In this document: piece by piece, positions 12,008-25,100 of the stretch
Layout of the letters: each line of letters begins with the position of its first letter
How positions within the stretch are numbered: the stretch's first letter is position 1
Origin: Tetrahymena elliotti 4EA
Taxonomy: Eukaryota; Ciliophora; Oligohymenophorea; Hymenostomatida; Tetrahymenidae
Direction of reading: 5' to 3'
Assembly: GCA_000231825.2 (NCBI GenBank)
Contig: JH720384.1
Span: 186,001 to 250,000 of the forward strand
Length of the DNA: 64,000 nt
Notes under the pieces: model-generated
Databases searched by the model: none
Told to the model about the DNA's origin: nothing
The model's input: the letters and a program-made list of their open reading frames with translations, nothing else
Position numbers and translations under genes: made by a program

Positions 12008-13976
12008 TCACATATCATCATCCCAGTTGTCATAGTCATTATCTACAACAGCAATTTATTGTTTTTGTTATGGTTTTTGATGTGATTGTTAGTAAATTTC
12101 TTGGTTAGTATTGCATTTATTATTATTATTATTGCTAGTAAAGTATTAATTTAAATTGTGAGTATGATTAATTTAGTTTTAATTTGAATAAATTTATGAA
12201 TGGTTATTGTTATTATTGCTATACCCATTGCTATTATTATATTAGAAATTTGGTTTTTTGTTTGCAGTAGCAGGAGTAGGTGTGCTGTCTAATTCAACAT
12301 CCCAGTCATCATAATTTCCTATCTCCATTTTTTTGGAAGACTCTTAACTTTATTCTTTATTCCTATTCTGAATAATATTGACTTCTTGTATATCATCATA
12401 TTTTGATTTGTTTTATTTCATAGATGATTCCTATTGTTGTTATTCCTCTGGTTTACTCTAGCTTTCTAGATTTGCTTCATTATTGTTCTCTTTTAGCTGC
12501 ATAGAATTTTCTCTTAAAATATTTTTAAGAATATCTACATCATTCCCATCCCATCCATTTTGAGACTACTTTTGTTAGAATTCAATTCCAATTGTAGGAG
12601 CATTATCGTCTTCACTACTATCAACATTACCAAATATATTGACTTTGTGTTTTTTTGCAGAAGCTTCTATCTTCGAATTACTATTTTTGTTTTATTTCTT
12701 ATGAGAATTCTTATCATCGCTTTTTCTAAATACTTTTATGTCTGATTTAAGTGTATTTTCGCAAGATCCAAAAACATTTGATGATTCTAAGTCTTACACT
12801 TCTATTTCATTTTCATGAGAAGAACCATTATATTTATTGTTTTCATTAATATTTTCTTACTCTTCTCTTTCTTTCTTTTGCTTTTTTGGCTATGTGTTTT
12901 GTTCACCAACCTAATTTTGACTTTCTTTTAAGTTCATCTCTTAATTTTATTGAACATTAATTTAATTAGCCTTTAATCTATTTCTAATCTATTATAAATT
13001 TTTCAATAAAACTGGATAAACTACATTTTTTAAATACTATTCTGTATTTATTTATTTTTTATAACTAGATAATGCTGCTCTTTTTTTTATAGGTTTGAAC
13101 TAACATTTTCTTTTCCTTCCTTAAGAGTCTGTGCTATTATAACTCTCGTTACTGTTTCTTCTGGAATTATTTTAGCTATCTGCTTAATCTTAGGAATCTA
13201 TATTATTTTTAGCTTTTGTTTAGTCTACTTATTTTTGTTACAAGCTATTTGAACTATTCTAAGAATAGCTTGCAGCACTTTACTCTTCCTTATTTTAAGG
13301 AACTTCTCTTATGACTTTGCTTTAATTACGTGAATTTGCTTATTGCTCTAATTCTTTAAAATCTACTTCTTTGTAATCTGCTGAAACTATTCATTGAAAA
13401 ATAAATGATAAATAAATGTAAACAAAATATTCAAAAAATAATTACAAAATAATCTTTTTTTATCTTAAACCTTAATAATTGAATTGAAAGCATTCAACCA
13501 TAAGTTTTTCATTATCTCATTCTGGCAGTAGATGACTGTATACTTGTTAGTGAAGTAAATGATAAACTAAAATGTCCACTCTTTACATTAACCTTTGCTA
13601 TTTTTTTCACTTCCACGATCAACAACGTACTTGATATTCTAAATATTTAATAAAATTTTACAAAAATATTTCAGCTAGCATTTTAATTTTACCTCTATGT
13701 CAATGTACTTTATGTCTTTTGTTTAATACTAATCTTTTGGTGTATAGTAAAACTCAAAAGTTTGCATATTTAAAGTGAAAAATCTAGTAGTTCGCTCACC
13801 AAAAAGTTTATATGAAGAGCTACTTTTTTCTTTTTTCAAATAAGTTTATACTATGCGTGGGCCCTATGTTGTTTTGTTAAAAAGAAATATTTTTATTTAA
13901 AATATTAAACTGATTTTAATTTGTTTACTTCGTAGTTTGGGTCTCTTTTGAATATTTATGGATAACTTTGCTTCAT
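12008..13976 (-). CDS. PH-domain protein with Q/N-rich tail
   Basis: Four exons on the minus strand: 13929-13976, 13693-13863, 13446-13638 and 12008-13380. All are joined by GT-AG introns of 54-65 nt with matching phases, giving 594 residues. Residues of about 17-130 fit a pleckstrin homology domain: GPRIVQTYLKKEK, then RTTRFFTLNMQTFEFYYTP, a central KEWTFQFIIYFTNKYTVIYC, and the closing helix EIMKNLWLNAFNSII with the invariant Trp. PH domains bind phosphoinositides or proteins at membranes. The remainder is disordered: Q, N and S runs, basic patches, and three Trp-acidic motifs (NGWDGNDVD, YDDWDVELD, DNWDDDM at the C-terminus). No further domain is recognised. The first exon is short, and a still earlier exon cannot be excluded. 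Confidence 0.85.
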
Positions 13977-16142
13977 TATTTTATCTCGAATTCTAATAGA
14001 AATTTTTTTTAGTTTTTTTTTTTTTTGTGCTTTTTTTAATATTAAAAGAATGTTTTAATTTAATTATTTTAAAGACTGAATCTTCCAAGATTAATCAATA
14101 ATTAGTAACTGGAATTTCGACGATCTTTTTGATAAGATTTTTACAAAGGCTTCCTTCCCTTCTTCCATTTCACATTATCTATTTTATTATTTAATCCATC
14201 TCATCTGTAAAGTGTTATTAAAAACTCATTAAAAAACTAGCTTAATTAAAAAAGGAAGAATAGCAAATTTAAAATGTAAAATTTAAATTATTTGGAAAAT
14301 ACATGAAATAGAAAGATTAAATACTACTAGCAATACCTTAGCATTTTCAAATTAGTTCACATTTCGAGCTTACAAATACAAAACGCAAACATTGTTAAAT
14401 CTATAAAAAGTATAAAGCTTAACATAATTTTCTAAGTAGTAAAAACTAAAGATTAATCTTAAAATATGATAAATTAATAAATAGCCTCACTAAGTAAATG
14501 CTTTACAAAATTTTAATTAATTAATTAATTTAATTCCTTTTAATTTGATATTGCAAATAACTTTTCTTAATAGCTAAAGACGCTTTAAAAAATGTAAATT
14601 TGCCTTAAAAATTTTTTGAAAAATATCTAATTATTAAACTGATTAAAAAATCGTACTTAACTTTTTCCTTTGTAATAAATTTACAAAATTTATCAATAAT
14701 TAGAAATAAAATAACAAAAGAGATAAAAAAACTCTTTTCAATCGATATTTTTCTCATAGTAAAATCTATCCTATCTTTAAATTTCTAACTTACAACTCTG
14801 TAAAAATAGATTAACTATTTCAAGATATCAATTAAGTTTGAATCTAAAACTGGCAGAAACCATATTAATTACTATTCAAGCATATTTTATAATTGAAGTG
14901 ATGTGTTTTAATAAAATAATATTTTAAGTCTGTTAGTACCTCCATAGATTAATTCATTTGCGATATATTCAATTGCTAATTAATGCCATTTAAAAATGTT
15001 ATTTCATTAGTAAGTTTCTCAAATATTTTAATAGTAAGGTGTTCATAAATAAATTAACTTATGTTTGAAATTTTTATTTTTCGCTGGGACAACAATCTCC
15101 TCATATTTAATAAAAATAATTAATTATTATTTTTGAAATTTTTATGGAACAAAAAGGCTTTTTTTATTCATTTTCAGATTTCCCTTGCTAGAATGCACAT
15201 TGAAAAAGAATTAAATTTAAAATTAAATAAAAAGAATTAAAATAAATTTTAACATTTTTGAAAGAGTAATTTTCTCAATTTTAAATCAGTTTAAAAAATA
15301 TTTTGAAGTTAATTTTATAATAATGAACGAATATAATTGAATGATTGATTTAAGTTAGAGTCACTTTGTAATTAAGTTAAAACTAAATTGTATTTTTCTC
15401 AAAAGATTATATGAATTTAAATAACTTATAAAATTTTTCAATTGAAAAAGCTTTTTTTCAATGTACAAACAATAATCTAATATTTTGAAGTCTTTTGTGG
15501 TGAGATTTAATAAGAAAAAACAAATTTCTATATTTGAAAAAAAATTCAAAAGTAACTGTTGATATGTTAACAATTTTTAGATGTAAAATCAAAATATTTT
15601 ATCTTTTTGTAGAATGTTTAAGTATTTTTAATAAAAAAATATTTTAATCATCTCTACTTTAAATTCTATAATCTGGAAAACAAAACAAATTTTTTAAAGG
15701 AAAATAAATGGTAATAAGTAAGAAGTGTGCGTTTTTGGTCATTTGATATATTTATTTAATTTGAAATACTTCTATGGCGCTTTAAATGATTAAAGATAAA
15801 ATTATTATATTGAAGTTATTGTTTCTGTTTTTTGGAGAGAAAAAACTAACCAACATCAAAAAAAAATAATTACATTTTTTTCACTCGTTGCTTTCTGATA
15901 ACTGTTGTCATTATATTGTTATTTTTTTTTAACCTACTTCAAGTAAATATCTCAATTACCATAATTTTTTAAGTTTTTTGTTTATAATTTGACAAAATTT
16001 TAAGAGTTGTGATCTTTTTTTATAGATTTAATCTAAAAAATTAATTAATTGTTTTTTTCATCATATTCATATTAAATATTTATCTTTCTAAATTATTTAG
16101 TTTTAATTGTTAAAAAGTGAAGAGTAAATAGCAAGCTGATCA
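13977..16142. promoter_or_regulatory. Divergent intergenic region upstream of channel copy 1
   Basis: About 2.2 kb between the starts of the PH-domain gene and the first channel. No exon is supportable; open stretches of 60-70 codons here are expected by chance when TGA is the only stop. Both promoters should lie here, but no motif was identified. Confidence 0.5.
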
Positions 16143-19100
16143 ATGCAACCTTCTGTTATAGGTATGCCATTTGTGCTTATGTTTGAAATTAATAATTTTA
16201 AGCTGACAATCTATAAAAAAATATTACTTCATTCATACATATTTACTAATTAATACTTTAATATTTATTTTAATAATCTTTTAGAGGCTAATTGGATTAG
16301 AAAACTGAAAAAGATCTTAAAATAAGAAATAAAAGAAGAGCCTATTGAAGATGATTAGTAAACTAAATATGGCAAGCTCTATGAAAATGGAGACGAGTTT
16401 AAGAAACAAAGGTCAGAAAGCTTTTAAGATGAAAGCGATGGTTTGAACGATGATAGTAGCTCTTTTGATCTAAATATTCTTAAAGACGAAGCTGTAAGAA
16501 TAAAAATCTTAAATAATTAAAGAAAGAAATTTAATTATTATTGATAAAAATAATGGTATTTTTAAGAGAAAATATTTTTAAAATAACAGGAAGAACATAG
16601 AAATGCATATATTAAAGTAGCGAATGCATTTATAGAACAAAATTCTGACTAAAGTGATAACGATATAGCTCATATTAATGAAACTGATTAGTAAAGAATT
16701 TAAAGAAAGATAATTAGGAATCATGAAAAAGAATATGAAGAAGAGTTTTAGTTGAACAAACTGAATGAAGATACACATCCAGTTTTAGATGTTGTAGAAA
16801 TGAATGTGTTTGATAGAATTGCAATATTCCAAGATAACACTATTTTTGAAAAGATTTATAAGAAGATCTGGTTTGCTAAAGAGTAACTTTTATCTGTTTT
16901 TAAAATATCAATTTGTGATAGAGAAATCAAAAATAATTGGTTGATTGATACACGATCAATCTTGTTTATAAAATATACTTTGCTACTTTTTAATAAATGT
17001 TTTTTAATAATTATATAATAGATGGATTAGTTATACATCCTTTTGTATTGTGAACCATCCAATATTTACTATTATTTCTCTTATTGTCATTCTATTCAAC
17101 TCTATTATGCTTGCTAAGGATGATCCTACTACGAACTCTGATAACAATCCAGAGATTGATTTAGCTTTACTTATTATCTATACAATAGAAATGGGTCTTA
17201 AAATTCTTGCGTATGGATTTATTTTTTCTAGAGAGGCCTATGTAAAGGATGGATGGAATATAATTGATTTAGTTATTATTGCAACAGGTTGGCTACCATA
17301 TATTATATCTTCAAGTTCTTTTAATTTGAGTGCATTAAGATCTCTGAGAGTTTTACGTCCATTGAGGTCAATTAGAAAAGTTAAAGTACTAAACCAGCTG
17401 GTAACTGCACTTTTTAGTTCTATTCCTCTTTTGAAGGATGCGTCTATCATCTTATTATTTTTTTTTACTGTCTTTGCTATTGCTGGGTTATAACTTTTTA
17501 CAGGTTAACTAAAGACTCGTTGCATAGATACTTATACAGGAATAAAGTTAGGTGATGAATCAAGTAACTTATTTATTTGTGCTTTAGATACTGATTGTCC
17601 TGTGGCAGATGGTGTAAGTTACGTTTGTGCAAAAGGCATGGTTAGTCCTAATTATGATTATTATAATTTTGATACATTTGGTTGGTCTCTCCTTAATGTC
17701 TACATTATTGTCACAAATGAAGGATGGACATCTATTATGTACTACATTATGGTTGGTTTTAATGTAAATTCTATTTAAATCAATTTGAAAGTATTTAAAA
17801 TATTTTATCAATAAATTTTAATTAGTTTTTTACTTTCATCTACTTCTTTGTGATAGTTTATCTCGGTACATGGCTTTTAGTTAATTTGTGTTTGGGTATT
17901 ATTGCTGTCAAGTATACAGAATCAATAGCTAATCAAAATGTTTTAACATCCTCTCTAAAAACTGGAGAGGAAGGCTACAACATTTAGAATTTAATTAGAT
18001 GGGGTATTTATAAATCAAACAAAGTACTTTATAAAGAGTTGGAAGAACAAAAAAAGAAAAATAGGAGGCTGTTTTAACTGAGCTTTTAAGTGAGCTCATT
18101 GTTGGCATCATATAGGAGATAGGAAAAAAAATAGCAAACAAATATTGGTCAAGAGAAATAAATAGAATTAAAGCAGATAAGTAAAGTAGTTCCAGAAATA
18201 TCAAATTAGCAGAGTTAAGACATTTTAATAAATTCTGAAAATAATGAAGACTCTAAACACCCAATTATAAAGCAATAATAAATCAATCGTATTCACAGCG
18301 GAGATAATAATGCTAATTCCTAAACTAAACATCAAGGTAATAGTGATGAGAAAATGATTTAGTAAAATTAGATGGATGATAAAAAACTACAAAATAGTTT
18401 AGGTTATACATTTATAACTCAATTTAAATCAATTCTTATTTGTTTATTTAAAAAAAGAAAATCCAGAAAGGGAAAGTGAGAAAACCCCTTTAAAAAATAA
18501 GCCCGATGCAACAAACAACTTAAACCCCAAAGTTTTAAATGAAAATAAAAAATAATTAACTAAGAATTACAGAAGTGAAAAGAAGGGTACTTAATTAATT
18601 GATCCATCTCTTTTGGCTAATGATCTTGAGTTAATAAATTAAGAAAGTAATATTATTTTTTTCATTTAATGAGATAGCTGGTTAGATTATCTTTATTAAC
18701 TATTCTTTATTGATTTATTTATTTTAGGATTTAATTTATTTGATTTTTGATTAAAAAAAGATCATGCTGGGAAAAAGAGGAATAAGAAATAAGGAACCTA
18801 TGTAAAGGGGGGATAAAGAAGTGGAACTTAGAATGAATTACCAAACTAAAATCATTTACCAGGTCTAAAAAAGATAAATTTTGCACCTATAAGTACTCTA
18901 AAAATAAAACAGAGACAAGATAAAATGAAGGATATGTTTTCAAATGTGATAAAAGAAGAAAATGAGTTATAATTACTACAGGATGATGATGACTTAGAGA
19001 ACAGAAGAAAGTCAAAAAATTCAGGAACATAAATAAATGATATTAGGAGGAATTCAAAAAGGATAAAACATTTGTTCAAATAGAAAGATGAAGTAAGTGA

Positions 19101-22100
19101 AGATTAAATGAAGTTAGATGATGACATTTTCTTGCTTTAATTAGAATAAAAAGAAAAACAAACTAAGAATACGCTTATAGGTATAGAAGATGAAGATATT
19201 GAAAATATTCATTTTAATTAGCTTTAAAATGACCTCAAGTCTTTAAGATAAATTAAAAAAACATAATTGAGATCCGTTTCTCCTTAAAAAATTTCACAAC
19301 AATCTATTCACTTATAAGAAGAACTCAAGCATACTTATTTAAAAAATAAAAGAACTACATCAGTAAGCATATAAAAAAAGAAAGATGGTATGATAAATAA
19401 AGATAAAAATGATAAATCTAAGTCATCAAAATCGAAATTTTAAGATGAAGAAAATTGTAGTAGTGATTCTCTCTCAGATATTTCAAAAATGTCCTTATTA
19501 GACATGGTGGATGATATTATCAATGATCGAAGCCCAAGAAATAAAGCTACTAATATTAATAAAATGTATTAAGAATTCAGTATACATATTGGAAACAACA
19601 ATAAAAATTTTTAGGACAAAAAGAAAACAAAATTACTTAGTCAATAGCAATCAACTGCTTCTGTAATTTTAATATTATTAACAATAGTATTTAATATTGA
19701 AATAAATATTTTTTTTAGTAAATCAAGAAATTGAAATCAGTTAAAGCTGAAGAAAATTAAGATAAAGAAGACTATAAACCACCAAACATAGAAGAATAAA
19801 TCCTTAAAAAAATAAACAAATAAATTGATTAAAAGGCTGAAGATTTTAAGCTTTTACTAGATTCAAAATATCTTAAACCTAGAGTAGTTTATAGATAAAC
19901 TAATGAGTATGAAGCAGATGTACAGCCCACAAAAGTAAAAAAGCAAATATAAAAACTCAAAATTTAGCAAGAAGAAAAGATGAAAAGGATTAAATTTGTA
20001 ATAAAGTAGCAGTCAAGTATGATTTAACAAAAAGAAAAGAAAAAATAATGTAAATTCTTTTAATGAAATAAATTGAAATAAAATTAAAAATATATTTTTT
20101 ATATAGAATCATAATATAAGATTCCTTTATCCAGATCAAAAAGAATTGATTCTATGTATCAAGAGAAAATGTTTAGAGATATGCTTGAAGGAAAAATAGT
20201 AACAGAAAATTAATCTATTAAGTAATCTAAAATAGCTGATCCTAAAAACGAAGCTGTTAGCTTTGACACAAATCCATTCAAACAGCTCAAAAGCGTGACT
20301 TAGAAAAGCTTTAAGGGAGGAAATTCTGTTAAGGATGGTGATGAAAGAAACGAAATTAACTTTTTAGGTCAACAAAAATAAAATATAGCAAACTTATTTA
20401 TTAAGTAAATCACCAATAAGTAAAAGTTGAATGATTAGAGTTAAGATATGAATAAAGAAGATTCTAGCAAATTATAAGATGGAAATAGTATAGTAAATAA
20501 AGAATTCTTAGAATAAAACAGCTTTGCCTAAAAGGAAAAAGGTAATAATGATTCAGCAGCTGGTTAGTCTAATTAAGCTAAGAGTATTAATGGTGAATCT
20601 GAGAAAGGTGTAATAATAAATAAAAGAACTTTTAAGGATGAAGTTGATTAAATAGATAACAAATCTTTAAAAAATAGTTAAAATGGGTAGGTTTCTTCTG
20701 AAGAAAAATAATTGTCTAATAATAAAACCTTTAATTAAGCTATTTCTACACTTCGTTCTAAAATAACCAGCAAATTAAATGAAAGAAAAATTAATGTGAG
20801 TGGAAATATTTCTGTTAGCAAAAAGGGAAAAAATTAAAAAGGTGATGAAATCGAAAATGATTGGAATCTTGAAAAAGCAATTTAAAAAGTTTTCATGGAT
20901 CCATCATAATAGTTGGAGCTTGACCCACTTATTGAAGAATAAAAAAACCATGCTGAGTAGAGAATGTAAAAAGTAGTTAATATTTAAACTGCTTAAGTTG
21001 ATATGCCTACCAAAAATATATAATAGAAATCCTAACACGATATTTTTATGTATTAGTTGGAGTAAAAGTTTATCAAAAAAGCAGAAAGGTAGTTAGATAT
21101 TTTGAATCATAATGAACCAAGTTAATCCTAAATGGACATTAAAAGTGAAAAATCAGTTGATACTGCTCTTCATTCTTCAAGTTAAGGTTCATAATCTGAA
21201 AGTAGCAATCTTGGCTCAAGCAGCTAACTGAGCTCATCAACAAAAAACATTGTTTTCAAAAGAACCGTTGAAGTTTTTGATATGCAAGCCTTTTCAAATG
21301 AGCCTGTAGATTTTCAATTTATATCATAAAGAAAGAAAGAAATTATGAATCTTGAAAAAAAAGGAATCAATTAAATTAAAGTCTAAACCTCTGCTGATGA
21401 TGTTCTTTGGATATCCTTAAGAAATAAAAACTAAAAAGGTTTAAACTAGGTTCTCAACTCTTTAAACTACTCAAGCAAAATAATTGAATAAAATGAAGGA
21501 GGTTTTGTAGGTTTGATTTAAGCATTTAGAAGAAGAATAAGATCATTAGTCACTCATTAGCAATTTGAGAACCTTGTCATGCTGTTTGTTTTAACAAATA
21601 CTGTCATTCTTTGTTTGGATGGTATTGTATCAAGCTAAAGTATTATTTTTTAATTTATTATTTTCACAAACTAAATACCCTTTACTCTCTCTTATTCAAT
21701 TAAATGTTTGAAAAATATTTTCAAAAAAAAACAATTTTTATTTGAGTTTAAAAATTTTTTTCATAGAGTTTGATAGATTGATAGATAAAAGGAGGAAATG
21801 CAGAGATATCATTTTTTTAATTTTTAATTTTGAATTAAAAAAATTTTGATTTTTCAGAGAATAAAATCCAATATATTCCTTTTTCTTAAAATAATTAACT
21901 ATTATCATGAAATAGGTGCTGATATTTTGAGTACATTAAATTATGCTTTCACTATTTTATTTGCAGTAGATATGGGTTTAAAGCTTATCGGATTAGGATT
22001 TACTGAGTATGTATCAGATAGGATGAATGTTTTTGATGCTGTAATTGTTATTTTATCAATTTTAGAACTTGCCGTTTTGAGTGGTAGTTCTTCTTCAGTG

Positions 22101-25100
22101 AGTGCTTTTCGTTCGCTTAGAATTCTTAGAGTATTCAGAGTATTAAGAGTTACTAGATTATTAAGATCTTTGCAGTTTATGAAAGTACTAATAGCAGCAA
22201 TATCATCTACTTTAGAATAGTTCATATATATATTGCTTTTACTGTTTTTAGTCATGTTTATCTATGCTCTCTTAGGTATGAATATTTTTGGAGGAAATTG
22301 GCCAACTTATACTCTTTCAACCCCTTCAAGATTTAACTATGATTAATTTTTAAATGCTTATATGGCTGTGCTTGATCTTATTACGCTAGAGAATTGGAAC
22401 GATCAGTTAACAACTTGTCTTATATCTAGTGTTAACAACTATGTTTGTGCAGCTTATCTTATTTCAATGATTTTTATTGGTAACTATATTTTAATTGATT
22501 TAGTCTTGGCTATTATGCTTGAATCTTTTGAATCAGATGAAGTCTAAAAAGATAGATAGGAAATTGAAAATAGATTTGAAATAGTTCAAGATATTACATT
22601 TGGACATACAAGTATGGGATCAACATTTATGAATAATTTATCTTAAAGTAATTATGCATCCTCAAATAACATGAATAGGATTTCAACTGGTCTATAGAAC
22701 AGTAGTTTTCACAATAATAGTGGTCTGCAAAGATCTGCCACTTTATCAAAATAGGCTGCTGTTTTAAAAACTAGTTCTTAAAATGATTCTGGCTAGTTTG
22801 AAAAGCAAAAATCTGTTAATGGTGATGAAGAAAGTGTAAGTGAAAAAGGAGGTATTAATTCTGAGTAAAACTTACACGATGAAACAGCAGCTACTACTAA
22901 AAGTAGTAAAAAAAAGAAAATATTTTTATATGAAGGTATTGAGTGTGAGTAGTCACTGTATATTTTTTCAAAAGAAAACTTTATTAGAAAGACATTTTAC
23001 TACATTTATAAGAATCCCTTATTTGATAAAGTTGTTCTCTTGTAAAATTTTTTAATTTTTAATTCAAAAAATGATTAATTCAATTTTTAAAAACGAAAAC
23101 AGAGTTATTATTTTAACTTCCTTCAAGCTAACATTTGATACTTATATTGGAAGTTAAGACGTCTATGCTACAAAATTCAGCAATTATGCTGATTTATTCT
23201 TTACTGTTTTTTTCCTTTGTGAGTGTGTGATTAAGGTTATTTCTTTAGGGTTTTTCATGGATGAAGGATCTTACTTAAGAGACTCATGGTCTCAGCTTGA
23301 TTTCTTTATAGTTGTTAGCAGTGTTATCGATTTAAGTTTATCTGATATTGATCTAAGTGCTATTAAAATTCTCAGATTGCTTAGAACTCTACGTCCCTTA
23401 AGACTCTTATCTTAGAATAAATCAATGAAATTAATTGTTACTGCTCTTTTATAATCTATGGAAGGTATTGCAAATATGATATTTGTAGTGCTACTTATTT
23501 GGTAAATAGTTCATTAAATATTCAATTTTAATATTTTTTTAAATATAATTAAGGCTGATGTTTGCAATTCTTGGTATGAATATAATGAGTGGTAAACTCT
23601 TTTATTGCAATACATCAGGTTCACCATCTAGCAATTACGTCGTTTACAGATATCGCTAAGAAGAGGTATTAATATTTAATTTATTCATTGGTAATTCTAA
23701 ATATTAAAAAACCTTTGAAAAAAATCTACTAAAATAATTGAAAAATAATTTTTTGAAATTGATAAAAAACTCATTAAAATTAAAATAACAATAATAAATA
23801 ATAGTGTCTTAAGGTACCAGGAGCCTTTTGGGATAGATATCCTGTTAATAGTGATAACATAGGATTCAGCATGGTTATGCTTTTTGTGCTTTCTACATTC
23901 GAAGGATGGCCTAATTATTTTTGGTTTTATATGGATGGTGATGATAATGGTCCTGTTTGGAATAACAGTAAGTATTTTAGCTTGTTTTTTGCTGCTTTTA
24001 TTTTTGTTGGCAGTTTCTTCTCTATCAACTTATTCACTGCTATTATATCATTTAACTTTGATATTGCAAGTAAGAAGGCTAAAAACGCATATTTAACAGA
24101 TGAACAAGCTTAGTGGATTGAGCTTTAAAGACTTATTGTTTAATCAAATCCTGATTTCACGTCAATTAGACCACCTTCAAACCCATTTAGAAAACTTGTA
24201 TTTTATTTAAACTTTGAATTTTAAAAATAAAAATAAATTTTCAAATATAGTTGTGGAGAATTGTGGAATCATAAAGGTTAGAAATATTCATTATAAGTTG
24301 TATTATAGGAAATGTCTTTGTCATGGCTATGACATATGATACATCTCCTTAATCATTTGATACAGTTTTAACTAATATTAACTTAGCTTTTACAAGTGTT
24401 TTTATTGCAGAGTGTGTTTGTAAAATTATTGCATACGGACCCTAAGGATATTTCTACAAAGGATGGAATTAATTTGATTTTTTCGTAGTGTGTGCTTCAA
24501 TAGTTGATATAGTTATGACATTCTTAGGTAAATCTGTCATCGGTTTCTTAAAGGCTGGACCATAAATTATAAGAATTTTGAGAGTTTTAAGAGTTTCAAG
24601 ACTTTTCAAATTAATGAAATCATTCCAAGGGCTTATGAAGCTGATTCAGACTACTATATACGCCTTCCCTAAATTCTTGAATGCTACTTTACTTTTCGTT
24701 CTTTTCTATTTCATATTTTCTATATTATCTTGGTATTTATTCTCAGATCTTCGGTAATTTTTTTATTTACTCGAGATTCTTTTAAGAATAAAAAATATAT
24801 TTTAACTAACATTTCTAGTTCTGGTTGGAGACTTAATTCTTTCTGGAATTTTTCTAACTTCCATAGAGCTTTCATAATTCTCTTTAGAATGAGTACAGGA
24901 GAAGATTGGTATCTTATTATGTTTGATGCATATAATGCCAAAGGAATATACGGCATTTTATTTTTTATTTCCTTCTATACTATCTAATCGTATATCCTTA
25001 TGAATTTGTTTGTCTTAATTATCATGAATGAATTCGAAGAAAATTACATCAATCCAGACAATCCCTTAAACAACTTTAATGAGCAAGAAGATGACTTCAA

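Noticed and set aside
15361..15573. Minus-strand 70-residue frame upstream of channel copy 1
   Set aside because: Hydrophobic F/L/N-rich composition expected from random AT-rich DNA; no splice or start context.
17050..17493. Separate small single-domain ion channel genes at each S1-S4 block
   Set aside because: The blocks are domains of one gene broken by Gln-coding TAA/TAG and introns; order I-II-III-IV and a continuous frame between them are seen three times.
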